Below are positions 36,901 to 46,982 of a stretch of DNA of 64,000 nt, piece by piece. The stretch covers positions 2,294,001 to 2,358,000 of the forward strand of contig JAVHJL010000004.1 of the NCBI GenBank assembly GCA_036971715.1, in the 5' to 3' direction. Made by a program: the position numbers and the translations under genes. This DNA is from Arthrobotrys musiformis (taxonomy: Eukaryota > Ascomycota > Orbiliomycetes > Orbiliales > Orbiliaceae). How positions within the stretch are numbered: the first letter of the stretch is position 1; every line of letters starts with the position of its first letter. Below the pieces are notes generated by a model, which searched no databases, was not told where the DNA came from, and saw nothing but the letters and a program-made list of their open reading frames with translations.

Positions 36901-38468
36901 CAAATGGCGGTATGTGTCTGTAGAGCTCCTCTGCCGGGCCCGCATTGCAACGACGCGAAGAGAGGGAAAAAATAAAATATAAAAAAAAATAATTAATTTT
37001 TGACATCGTCGCAATATGTAGCCTCTCGATATCATTTTCCGTTTTTGTTTTTTCAAACCTTCTTCATCCATGCTCGCACGAGCCCGCCGTTCTCGATACC
37101 TTACATCAGCATTCTGGCGTTTCTTTTTCTGCCCACACCAACGGGAAGCGGGTTTCCTGAGCACCCCGATGTTGGGATGGGTCGGAGTTTACGGCGACTG
37201 GGCTGGGAATAAACGGAGAGTAAGCTCCACAGCCTGAATCCGTAACAACCTTCCACGGCCTGTCGTCGAACCCGCCCAAAACTAGCAAAATAAAATCTCC
37301 GGCCGACACACCGATTGTCACCGCCGTTGTTGATATCGGGAACATGGTTTTTTTATTTCCTCGTTTGAGTCAACGTTCTTACCTGACTTGAAAAGAAAAT
37401 GTGGACATGTGCAACCGCATCATTTCTCAAATATACCCAGAGTATATATACATAGGTATACATGCCTAGGTTCTCAGGAGCATATCAATATTGAGGACAG
37501 TAAGAGGGTATTTCGATTATAAGGAATTTGTGACAAAAAGACCCCCCAAAAAAAAGAATGCTCAAGTCAAGGGCGTAAGCCAATGCGCGTATCGACGAGA
37601 GGAATGGGAAATTTGTGTCGGTCACAGGAACCTGGGGGGCTTCGTTTGGAACAGCCAGCAGCTTGGTTCCCCGGTTCCTTGGAGCTCGCCGCACCGGGCG
37701 ATTGCATGGGGGCCACAAGTCACAATTCGGGAAGCCGGAACATGGGGATGCCATGGCCATGAATAACAAACAATAATGATGATGCTGTCGATGATGTAGA
37801 AGCGACCAAACTAAAGACCAACCGGTCGAGGTTACTGTACCGTTACAGTGGTAGCGTGGATTATTATTCGTGTGCAGATGTTGGATTGAGACAATCCAGC
37901 CCTGGCTGCATCTGTACAGCTTTTCCACCCCACACACAGATTCGAGTTCTAAGCTGGATTGGCGCTAGGTGGTAAGGGTAAGCCTTGAGCATGAAGGAGT
38001 CGTATGTAATATAACGAAATAACGAAAGGCCTGCGAGAAGCTTGTATGATTCCAGCTTTTAAAAGGAACCTAGTGGCCGGCTTCTCTCATCCATCCGGTG
38101 TCCGAAAAGTCTATGCCTCACCAGTCCCTCCCCCCAATACTTTGTCCTCTTTGATATATATATATATATATACTTTGCCTTCCCCCCTTTTACAATCCCG
38201 AATTTTCTATTTGCCCGACTCCGTCTCAAAACATATTCGGCTTCCTCATTGCAATTGCTGTGCATTGCTATCGACTTTCCAAGGTTGAATGTCAACCACC
38301 CTCCAAATATCCATTATCAAACCCGGCGTTGCATTTGACTCGACACACCGATCCCCTCAATATACATACATACATACATACATAATACTTCCATATCATT
38401 ACCCGATCTTTAATTTGAAATTCTATATTTAAATATTTAATTATTTATACCCTTATACCGACCACATA

Positions 38469-39382
38469 ATGTCGAGTACAAGACAACATTCTCCTGAATT
38501 ATCCTCCTCCCGAAAGAGAGTTGGCAAGGCCTGTGACAGATGTCGCTTAAAGAAGTCAAAGGTAGGCCTCCAGTGTTCACTCAATAAATACTGCAGTTGG
38601 TTTCTCTTCCAGAAAAAATAAAATAAAATAAATAAGATAAAATAAGATGAGATAAGATAATATCATATAAGACAATGCTAACTCACCTCTAATACAGTGT
38701 GACGGAGCCCTTCCTTGTCAGAGATGTATTGCAGATGATCAAATATGCGTATTCAGTGAACGCAAGAGATCAAAAGATAAGACCTATCCCAAAGGGTATG
38801 TATTGCTTTGACTCCTGTCTAAACAAGCCTTACAATATACTAAGAGAATACCCCAGATACGTCGAGCTTTTGGAGAGTAGGAATCAGGTCCTCGCCGAAG
38901 CTTTACATAAAGTATTATACTGCCACCAGCATAACATCGATACAACAAGCCTATATCCTCGGGATGGGAAGATAGTTTTGAATGAAGTCTTGGGAAGATT
39001 AGATTCATTCAAAGGACTCCCTTCTTCGTTTAAGCCAGCCAAGTATGTCGACGATGCTTTAGAACATTTCGAGGAGGAACATCACATGAGCCCCCGGTGC
39101 GAACGACAGGCCTCGGAGTGTTCCAGCGTCCCTTCCGCACGGACATCTTTGGATCTTTCTACTATTGGGACTGGCTCGCCGGCTACACCTGACTTTACCT
39201 TCGACGGCCGATACCTTTCTCAACCTTCAAAACTCCCATATTTCGACCAGACCGGTACGCTCCCGTTATCGATTTCGCCATCTTTGCTCATGCCAGATTT
39301 CCAATATTCGCAGGGAGCAATGTCATTCGATACAGCTTTCACCATGAGCGACCCTCTAATGATGGACACCGATTGGCTTTGA
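38469..39382 (+). CDS. Zn(II)2Cys6 transcription factor, possibly Fluffy-like
   Basis: Three exons: 38469-38561, 38698-38795 and 38857-39382, 238 aa. A perfect binuclear zinc cluster, C-X2-C-X6-C-X5-C-X2-C-X6-C, spans residues 22-48 (ACDRCRLKKSKCDGALPCQR then CIADDQIC). It is followed by the linker SERKRSKDKTYPKGYVELLE and a short helix (RNQVLAEALHKVL) that probably dimerises. The C-terminal half is Ser/Pro-rich and ends in acidic MSDPLMMDTDWL, which looks like an activation segment. No fungal-specific middle homology region is present, so the protein is short for the class. The linker YPKGYVE(L/M)LE resembles the developmental regulator Fluffy and relatives, from memory. Intron 1 splits the cluster and holds several GATA motifs. 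Confidence 0.85.
38610..38664. repeat. AAATA/AGATA-rich repeat with GATA motifs in intron 1
   Basis: Tandem (AAAATA)n passes into AAGATAA/GATAAGATAA units. GATA cores are at 38636, 38651 and 38656, with a reverse-complement TATC at 38661. Confidence 0.8.
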
Positions 39383-40791
39383 AGAACTATTTGGATCAAA
39401 CTGAGTGTTTGGCCTCTTCAAAAAGGATATCTCCACTTATTTATACTATCGGCGCCCGTTAGATTCTTTCTTCCTTTTCGGTTGCTCAAGGGCTCCACGG
39501 TTAATGGAGTTTTTCGTTTCACTGTATTTTTTCACATTGCAGGCGTTTTGTGGCAAAGAAAATCTGGGTTAAAGCGGCGTTCTCGGGGGGTTTTAAGCTT
39601 GCGTGGATGGTCTGGGCCGGACGATGGTTATGATTTTTTTAATTGTACATGTACATTTATCAAAGCTGAATTGTGAGATTGGTTCTCTTTTGTCATTTTG
39701 CTCCATTGGCCCAACCCTCCTCATATATGCATATATAACAGGATAACCGGGCTGCTGAAAGTATCTAACATCATATATTTGTCTATTTTTAATGTAATGG
39801 AAATAACAGCAATGCATGGAGCGAAACGATGTTTTTATTGAATATGAGGATCGAGTCGACCTGTATGTTGAATCATGGTGTATGCTGAATAGTACAATAC
39901 GATACGATATTATGTATTGTCATCTCGCTCCGGTACTTGAAACCCAAGTGGGGTTATTGCTCCCGGGCCTCCTTGACGGTATTGTATACGGCCATATACG
40001 GTATACGGAATCCCATCATGCTGACTTTTACTAACATTTTCGGGCCTTATAATTCAACTTGGTCGCGGTCGTATTTCGTACCACTGCATGCTACGTACAA
40101 CGAGCAGCAGCATGCTAGCAGCACAGCCCACTGCTGCCTCTGCGCACACGTAATGTATGCCCTGTCTCTGGCCTGGCTTTGCGGTCAACGCAGAAATACG
40201 CTTTTGCAAATTTTGTGCCATGTACCTGTCCACGGTGTGGTACATGGAACATATTGTATCCGAATCCTCACAATTCGAAATGCGAAAGCCTGGGGATAGA
40301 TGTGTCGGCTTGCCTAGCTATGGCTATATCCTACACCCTAGCCGTGGAGCTGCAGCTGGCTCAATTCAATCCCACCTCCAGCGGCCTTGCAATTGAACAA
40401 ATTGTGTTGTAATCCTGTATTTTACTAGTACAAATCTCCCAACTCTAAATTTGTATGTACTTACATGCGTATATATTAAGGGAAAGTACCTAGCTGAGTG
40501 GCCAGTGGGTATAAGAAACACTTGCCTAGTTTGTTGGGTTTTTCCTGTGACTGATCGATTTACCCGGCCGGAATAATACATCCCCTCAATTACCCGTCTG
40601 TAGAGCTGGCTGTGGGGTATAAAATACAGAGCCAGAGCTTTGTCGGCGGAGTGCATGAAGAAACTTCATATTTCAGATAACAAAATACGAAATTTATTTG
40701 CGAGCTACTGATTCGACATTGTCAATTAAATTGATTGTTATGATCCTAAAGCCTTTCACACGTTAACGTTATAGCCTAGACAGCCTCAAAA
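39383..40791. other. Intergenic upstream of aldose 1-epimerase
   Basis: 3' flank of the Zn2Cys6 gene and the epimerase promoter, with a TATA box at 40618. No gene seen. Confidence 0.5.
40618..40624 (+). promoter_or_regulatory. TATA box TATAAAA
   Basis: It lies 174 bp upstream of the start codon at 40792, in the context GGGGTATAAAATAC. Position and context suit a core promoter. Confidence 0.5.
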
Positions 40792-43271
40792 ATGACAAGT
40801 GTTAGCGGGATCGTTTCAAGCGGCCCCTTCAAATTCATCTCACAGGGTGCCATTGTGCAGGAGTGGCTGGTTGGCGGGAAGAACATTGTCCTCGGATTCC
40901 ACGACCCCGCGGAGTATGCCAAAAGCAATCCCGCGTACTTCGGGGCAACCATTGGCAGGTAAGCTCACCCTCGAGTTCAGTTCCTTTTGCGGGTATCAAT
41001 ATTCCTTGCGCAATTGCGTTAGGATACCAAGATACCAAGTTCCTGTCAATCGAACCTTCTGGCTATTAGCAATAGCTTTGGGTCGCCCTTTCCCTCTCTA
41101 ATATCACCTGGCATGCTCATGATTCAGGGCCTCCAGGTGAATGAAGAGGGGAAATGGCTTGCATACATAAATTAGGCTTTGAAAATACCGAGTTATGACC
41201 CGCTGACAAAAAGGTGTATGGCATCAGAGTCGCGGTAGGGCACCTGATTCCTGTTCGCAATTGGGAATCCAGCATGGATTATCGGTGATAGGGACTCCTC
41301 TCGTCCGACAGAGAGCTTGAATCGGCTCATAGCTTAACAACGGCCAAAGTCCTGCTTAACTAAGCTTACATGCATGCCCAATAGTGGCCTGGTTTATTAT
41401 TAATATTTCGGAAAAGTCCTGCTACTAACTGTGCCCACGAGAGCGGATTTAGAATCGTCTGGCGAACGGGCAAATTAAGGATATTCCTCATGAAGGCGAT
41501 GTGCATCCTCTCCCTGTTAATAATGGGACGAACACTCTTCACGGCGGGATTATTGGGTACGTTTCGTATTAGTCATATAGAACTAGAGGACACCCTCTCG
41601 TGCGCGGACACGCCGTCGGCTCTAGCATGGAACGGCCTCGGTTCTTTATTATACTTTCTCGCATTCGAGATACTGATAAGAAGATACCTGGGTTCAACTC
41701 CCTCGACGTCTTGAATCCCGAACCCTTAGCTCCTTGCATTGCATGTATAGCGCTATGGAGGCCTGTTCACCCACCCTCGCCTTTGTTGCATTTACAGACC
41801 CACAACACATATTTCACTTTGCATATTTCCATGCAGTGTCAGCAGGACCCCCAGATTTAGATAGAGCTGACTAACGGGAGATTACTCCCCCCTTGTTCAG
41901 ATGGGACAAGAAGCACTGGACCGGGCCTGTTAAAAAGGTTTCCTCGGATGGGACAGAGACTCTAGCCTACTCGTACAAGAGCCCACATCTCGATGAACAA
42001 TTCCCAGGGTCTTTGGATGTGGTAGTTCGGTACACCGTAAGGAATGAAGCGAGTAATGGAATAGACGTTTCCGTCTTAGAAATCGAATATGAGGCAGAGA
42101 TCGCGGCGGACAGCCCTGAGGACTGGGCCGTCCTTTCGTTGACAAATCATAGGTGAGTGCCACTTGGAAAATAATGCAGAGAGTTTCCGTTTGGGCACAC
42201 CGGCAAAATAGACAAGAAGCCGCAAGAACCAATCAAGTACTAGTTTGCTGAGTGAGTGCTGACGTAAACTGGTCGGCATAGTTACTTCAATATTGGTGAT
42301 AAGAGTTCAATTGAAGGCACCAAGGTACGACCCTAGCGCATCGATCTGGTTTACTGATATCTCCCTTGTCTCGATATCCCGCTAGTATTTCCCGTTATTT
42401 CTAGTTTGCTAAAGCTCCGGGGTCGTATTCCTTTCGTGGGTTTGGGTCGTCCAAAATAGGTGACAATTCCGGATACCACCAATATCGAAACCGACGAAGT
42501 CGACATTCCTACAGGAAGGTTCAAGAAGTTCCCAGGTATCGAATCCGGGGTACCATTCGAACTTGGTGCCGACGAGCCAGATATCGACCATGGCTTCGCA
42601 CTGACTACGGATGTGGCGAGTGTGCCAATTGATACGCGGGGTAAGTCTCCGTTGGCTCTCCTTCTTGGCTTATAACGAAAACGTCGCTATCGGCGAATGT
42701 ACATCAAAGAAAAAAAAAAAAAAGACTAACGTGCAGTTTCTGTGCTGAGGTAAGTAGGATCGGAGGAAAAAACGTGCATCGAACTATACCACCCATCTAC
42801 CGGCATCAATTTGGTTGTGTCAAGTACCGAGCCGGCCTTCCAATTGTAAGAGCTACCCTAGCACGGTTTTGCTAATTGCTGACCCCCCTTTGCTTTTGTT
42901 ATGTGTCCAAATTGTGCGGATGGTAATATAGCAGGAGTACGAGGCGATAACTGCAAGGTTGCCAAAAAGATAAAAAAAACATGTGGCTTTATATCGCTTC
43001 CCTCCCCAAACCTTGGGGGCTAATAGCATCGATCAATCAGGACTGTGCACTGGCTAACATGGAATCGATTGTCAATAGTTACACTGGGAAATATATTGAA
43101 ACTGAAGCAAGGGATGACGGCACCCCAGCATACGGCAAGCGAGCGGGATTTTGTGTTGAGCCGGCAAGGTACACCAACGCCGCGAACGTACCAGAGTGGA
43201 AGCATATGGTATTGTTGAAGAAAGGAGAGGTGTATGGCAGCAGAACTACCTGGAAGGCTTGGAGGAGCTGA
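40792..43271 (+). CDS. Aldose 1-epimerase (galactose mutarotase) family
   Basis: Eight exons: 40792-40958, 41228-41234, 41453-41556, 41901-42152, 42282-42324, 42460-42640, 42758-42845 and 43079-43271, 344 aa. The family converts alpha and beta anomers of aldoses such as galactose or glucose. Seen in order: VLGFHDPAEYAKSNPAYFGA, the conserved GRVANRLANGQI, NTLHGGIIGWDKKHWTGP (substrate-binding HGG), LSLTNHSYFNIGD, a PIDTR region, and QFYTGKY then GFCVEPARYTNAANVPEW near the end. Catalytic His and Glu are expected from HSYFN-type and E(P)ARY-type positions. Exon 2 is only 7 nt and supplies the VA of GRVANR. There is no signal peptide, so it is cytosolic. Confidence 0.9.
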
Positions 43272-43489
43272 AATTTCTTATCTCCCCACCGGACATGATA
43301 TTTAGTTTTAGATACATACATGGTATATGTACATACTTACTTGAAGTCAAAGTACCTGGGTAAGCACTCAAATGAGTACTACACAAGTAGCTACTACGTG
43401 TAAATATTAACTCTGTATTCGACTGATCTCAGCTCCCCACCACGCTAAGGGGGGGTCGGGTCTTGCCGTTTTTGGATATCGTATCCTTC

Positions 43490-43490
43490 A

Positions 43491-43518
<28 letters not shown>
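43490..43518. repeat. Poly-A tract, 29 bases
   Basis: An uninterrupted A run in the spacer between the epimerase and HIT genes. No flanking duplication seen. Confidence 0.9.
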
Positions 43519-43521
<3 letters not shown>

Positions 43522-43810
43522 TGTTTGTCTCAAACATTGCTATCGTGTCAGCATCGAAATCAAGATGGCATAGACATGTACATCCATTGGATGCGTGACA
43601 TCCTGCAAGCTGAGGGGGAAAATAGGTTAATCCGCATCGCCAATTGAAAGCCACGATAGATTGGATCGATTGATAAGCCGTTATTCTCACGAGCTATTGG
43701 CTATTGTGAAACCATGAAACTGTGCAGCTGTGGTACATGCATCCACATCGTGCTCCATTTCACATGTGTGGTTACACCAAATGGGTGCGTCGGCGGTTGG
43801 CCGATGGCTC

Positions 43811-43818
43811 TGACGTCA
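43811..43818. promoter_or_regulatory. Perfect CRE palindrome TGACGTCA
   Basis: 173 bp upstream of the HIT gene start at 43991, in a gene-proximal position suited to an ATF/CREB-family factor. Confidence 0.4.
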
Positions 43819-43990
43819 TAAGTCCCCCTGCCCCGTTCGTCCGCTTACGCGCTTAGATAGCCGACTGCTGTACAACCCCGCCTCTCACTCTCTGTTCCGA
43901 AGTACTTAGCTTCGACGCCATTGCATTCCTCTTCACCCAAAATCACAAATCTTGATATCCCCATTTATTGTACCATCAATATCAGAAGTA

Positions 43991-44759
43991 ATGGCCGCGT
44001 GTATCTTTTGCAGAATCATCAAGGGTAAGTGCGGCTATAGAGGGGAAGACTAAGGCGGGGTTTAGTTGGATCGGCATCAATATCGGTCTCGGATGTCGAT
44101 AAAGTGTGGAGGGTACACGAGGGTGACGATTTGATGTGACAAGATAAAGAACTTGGTACTAATTTCGAGATAATACTGTTAGGAGAAATCCCTTCCTTTA
44201 AACTATACGACTCGCCCAAGGTCTATGCCTTTCTCGACATTCAGCCGCTGAGCAAAGGGCATGCCGTAGGTGTCACCTCGCCGTAGCTGTCTTAGCGCAA
44301 GCCTGGGTGCCGACATGGCATATTACTGACAATGTTTTTCGCATTTGGTAGCTTGTCATCCCGAAAACACATGGAGAGAAGCTCGTTGATGTCCCTGATG
44401 ATGAATTGGCGGAAATGCTGCCGGTTGCGAAGAAGCTCGCTTTGGCAGTGGGCGTCAAGGATTTCAACATTCTCCAAAACAACGGAAGGATCGCGCGTGA
44501 GTTTGTAACACCGTCTGGGAATGAACGGGACTGGCACTAATTCTACTTGCCCACAATAGACCAAGAAGTCGATCATGTACACGTGCACATGGTAACAATT
44601 TGAACCCCCACTTCTCTCATGAAGTTTCTTGCACTAATGATTTTGGCAAAGATCCCCAAACCCAATGAAACCGAAGGGCTAGGGGTTGGATGGCCTGCTC
44701 AGAAAGCTAATTTGGAAGACTTGAAGGCTTATTACGAAGAACTGAAGTCAAAAATGTAA
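43991..44759 (+). CDS. hnt1: HIT-family nucleoside phosphoramidase (Hint/Hnt1)
   Basis: Five exons: 43991-44024, 44183-44265, 44352-44496, 44560-44591 and 44652-44759, 133 aa. It starts MAACIFCRIIKGEIPSFKLY, as in Hint proteins, with VYAFLDIQPLSKGHALVIPK and the histidine triad HVHVHM (H-x-H-x-H) plus the upstream helix QEVDHVHVH. The C-terminus (VGWPAQKANLEDLKAYYEEL) is the usual Hint tail. Hint enzymes hydrolyse AMP-lysine and other nucleoside phosphoramidates; yeast Hnt1 acts in the cytosol and nucleus and supports Kin28 function. Length matches the family (about 126-158 aa). Confidence 0.94.
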
Positions 44760-45066
44760 ATTGTGAAGAGCTGATATTGACATCCGACCTGTTGGAGGCA
44801 TTCCTAAGAAATTACAGTTGACGGAATCATGTCTCGAAATTATTCTAGATTTCAAGTCCGAATTATATCCCTCATAAAAATTAGCTAAGTTTGGTGTTAG
44901 AAAAACCGCACCTCATCGTGTAATCATACAGCCACAACGCCACGCTAAATCGCGATCAATACCTAGGTACGTTAGAGAAGTGGAAAACCCATGATAGCCC
45001 TAGCGGTGATAGGACGATGCCTTTGTCCACCTCGGTTTAGAGTTAATCTCTCGTGATATGCCGTAA
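44760..45066. other. Spacer between convergent hnt1 and sld2
   Basis: 307 bp between two 3' ends; likely UTRs only. Nothing recognised. Confidence 0.5.
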
Positions 45067-46649
45067 TTATCTTCTACCCCTGCCTCTTCCCTTGAAACCT
45101 TTCCCCTTATGGTGCATTTTCATCCTTGTATAATTGGCATGTTTATCAGCTTTAACAGTTGTTTTCTTGGCCGTGGTGGCCCGCTTTTCTGTAACTCGCG
45201 CATTGCTCTGTCCGCTGGGCTTCTTCGGAGCAGCCTTAGGTACAATTGCGACGAGTTCGTCTTCGGAAATCTCAGCTGTCTGTGGTTCCCCATCAAGACT
45301 TCCACTCTCCGAATCACCGGCCCCTAGCTCTATCTCAGGCTCCGTGCCTTGAGCGAGAGGGTTGTGGCTTTTATCCGTGGGATCTTCGAGTTCCGAGTCG
45401 GAACTTGATGATTCTTCTATTTTCGATTTGGTTCTCGTTGCACGTACAGGTCGAACTATTGATTAAGTTAGAGATTGTGACCTGGAGAATAGACACTCTG
45501 CCAACTTACTCTTGACACGCTTTGTTTGTCTCTTGAGGCCTTTTTTCTTGTAGACCGGCTGTCTAGGCGGGTTTTCTGCATCTGGATCTCTGGTTTGTGC
45601 CTCCGATTCTGGGAATGGGTCGACTGTTGTAGGTTGCGACTTTTCTAAATCTACAGCCTTCGTGGGATTGAGTTCTCCTCGTTCAAGCTCTCTTAGCACC
45701 TCCAATCCAGGATCTTCTTCCTCTTGCATTTCTCTCAGCTCCCTAACTAGGGCGCTCAACGGTTTGACCTTGCCGATCATTCTATTCGGAAGAAATTGCT
45801 TTACTTCCGGCGTCAATGGGCTTCCGTTCTCCTTTAGTTCGAATGTTAGACTGTGCTGGCGGAAAATTGCGGGAGTCGAAAATGGGTCCGGTTCACCAGA
45901 CATCCCGCCCTTGTTCTTTTTCGAAAGTGGGGTCTGGAATTCGTATCTGCGCTTACGCGAAGGTGTCGTCGGGTCTAGGGGAACATAGGCATCCTCGCCA
46001 TCAGAATCATCAAAGGTTGGGCTATGAACAGTCCTTGACTTTTTCGCAGAATCCGTCAACTTCGCTAGGGTTGCATCGTCTTGGACTTCCCTGGGCCGCT
46101 TTGGGGGTGTTGGCGTCATGCCCGGCAGCCTGTCAAAAAGCCCGAGGACTTTGCCGTTTTTCTGGGGCGTGGGAGAAACATATCCTTTTTTCATCCATTT
46201 CAGCTGACGAACGGCACTGGCGCTTGGTGAACAATGAGAACCCTGCAACTCTGGGCGGCTTGTAGGGGTAAAGAAGAAGGGATTGGAGGGTGTTTTAAGA
46301 GGTGTCTGAGAGGTTCGCGCCGGCGGTTTCCGAGGTGTGATAGTTCCTGGTTCTGAAAGGGGTTGTGCCTTTGTGGTTTGCGAGTTATCAAGGCCCAATT
46401 GCTTCTTGAGTTTTTGATATTCGGAGTATCGAGCGGCTGTAACAACGGGTCAGCCTCCGAGCCTCTAGCGACCTTCTCTAGTCAGGTACCCATACCCATC
46501 TTTGGATTTGCACTTATATCTTGTCTGGATGGGGGGTTGCCATCATTTTGGACGGCAAAATCTTTCTCCCAGGCTTTTATCTTGAGTTTTAAATGGCGCA
46601 GACGGCCTGAGTCTGGATTTGTAGTGAGAGTATCGGGATGGTTTGCCAT
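45067..46649 (-). CDS. sld2: DNA replication initiation regulator Sld2/Drc1
   Basis: Three exons: 46649-46496, 46436-45510 and 45455-45067, 489 aa. The N-terminal Sld2 block is clear (LRHLKLKIKAWEKDFAVQ, then ISANPKMAARYSEYQKLKK). A Ser/Pro-Thr/Pro-rich middle with many minimal CDK sites follows (TPRKPPARTSQTPLKTPSNP; GYVSPTPQKNGKVLGLFDRL; MTPTPPKRP). The end is basic and Gly/Arg-rich (HANYTRMKMHHKGKGFKGRG). In yeast CDK-phosphorylated Sld2 binds Dpb11 to load GINS and polymerase epsilon for origin firing; the C-terminus also resembles the RecQL4 link. The start sits 333 bp from the divergent primase gene, with an ACGCGT box between. Low-complexity composition makes exact homology faint apart from the N-terminal and GYVSPTPQK motifs. 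Confidence 0.88.
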
Positions 46650-46982
46650 CGTGGTAATGGTGATGGTGATTGATGTAAAGTCTGGAGATGAAAATTTGCA
46701 ACCGGTGGGGAGATGTAGAGGTGGTGGTTATGGATACTATGGACTCATGCTCCTGTTTGGGTTCGTTGATTGTTGATTGTTGATATAATATAATATTAGG
46801 CGATCATCGCGTGGTCAGGTTCCTGGTGTTTTGTTTGCAACTTCCTAAAACGGCAGTCTGATTGAATCCGTGGTTGCTGAGACTCGCTTCACGCGTGTCC
46901 GCGACAACCGCTTCTCAAATATTATATATTGAACATCCAGACGACACTTAACTTCGCCCGCCTAGCCCTCAACATCGGCAAA
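46650..46982. promoter_or_regulatory. Bidirectional promoter of sld2 and pri1
   Basis: A 333-bp spacer between two replication genes transcribed in opposite directions. It holds an MCB-type ACGCGT (46891-46896) and another CGCG core near 46808. No other gene could fit. Confidence 0.6.
46891..46896. promoter_or_regulatory. MCB-type element ACGCGT
   Basis: A palindromic MluI cell-cycle box consensus, bound by MBF (Mbp1/Res-Cdc10) in yeasts. It is 87 bp from the pri1 start codon and 242 bp from the sld2 start codon. Confidence 0.55.

Larger units (their letters stand above)
32956..38468. other. 5.5 kb gene-poor region
   Basis: Only short frames without recognisable motifs occur, and none has a convincing splice pattern. 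Landmarks are a GTGCAA/GTGCAG run (about 33190-33235), a polypurine tract (33725-33825), a (GGT)n run (33951-33985), a 17-base A run (34408-34424), TAAGTA-type tracts (33455-33500, 35305-35345), and AT and ATAC microsatellites just upstream of the Zn2Cys6 gene (38153-38171, 38360-38385). No transposon terminal repeats or reverse-transcriptase motifs seen. Confidence 0.5.
43272..43990. other. Intergenic with 29-base poly-A and a CRE
   Basis: 3' flank of the epimerase gene, the poly-A run at 43490-43518, and the promoter of the HIT gene with TGACGTCA at 43811. No gene seen. Confidence 0.5.
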
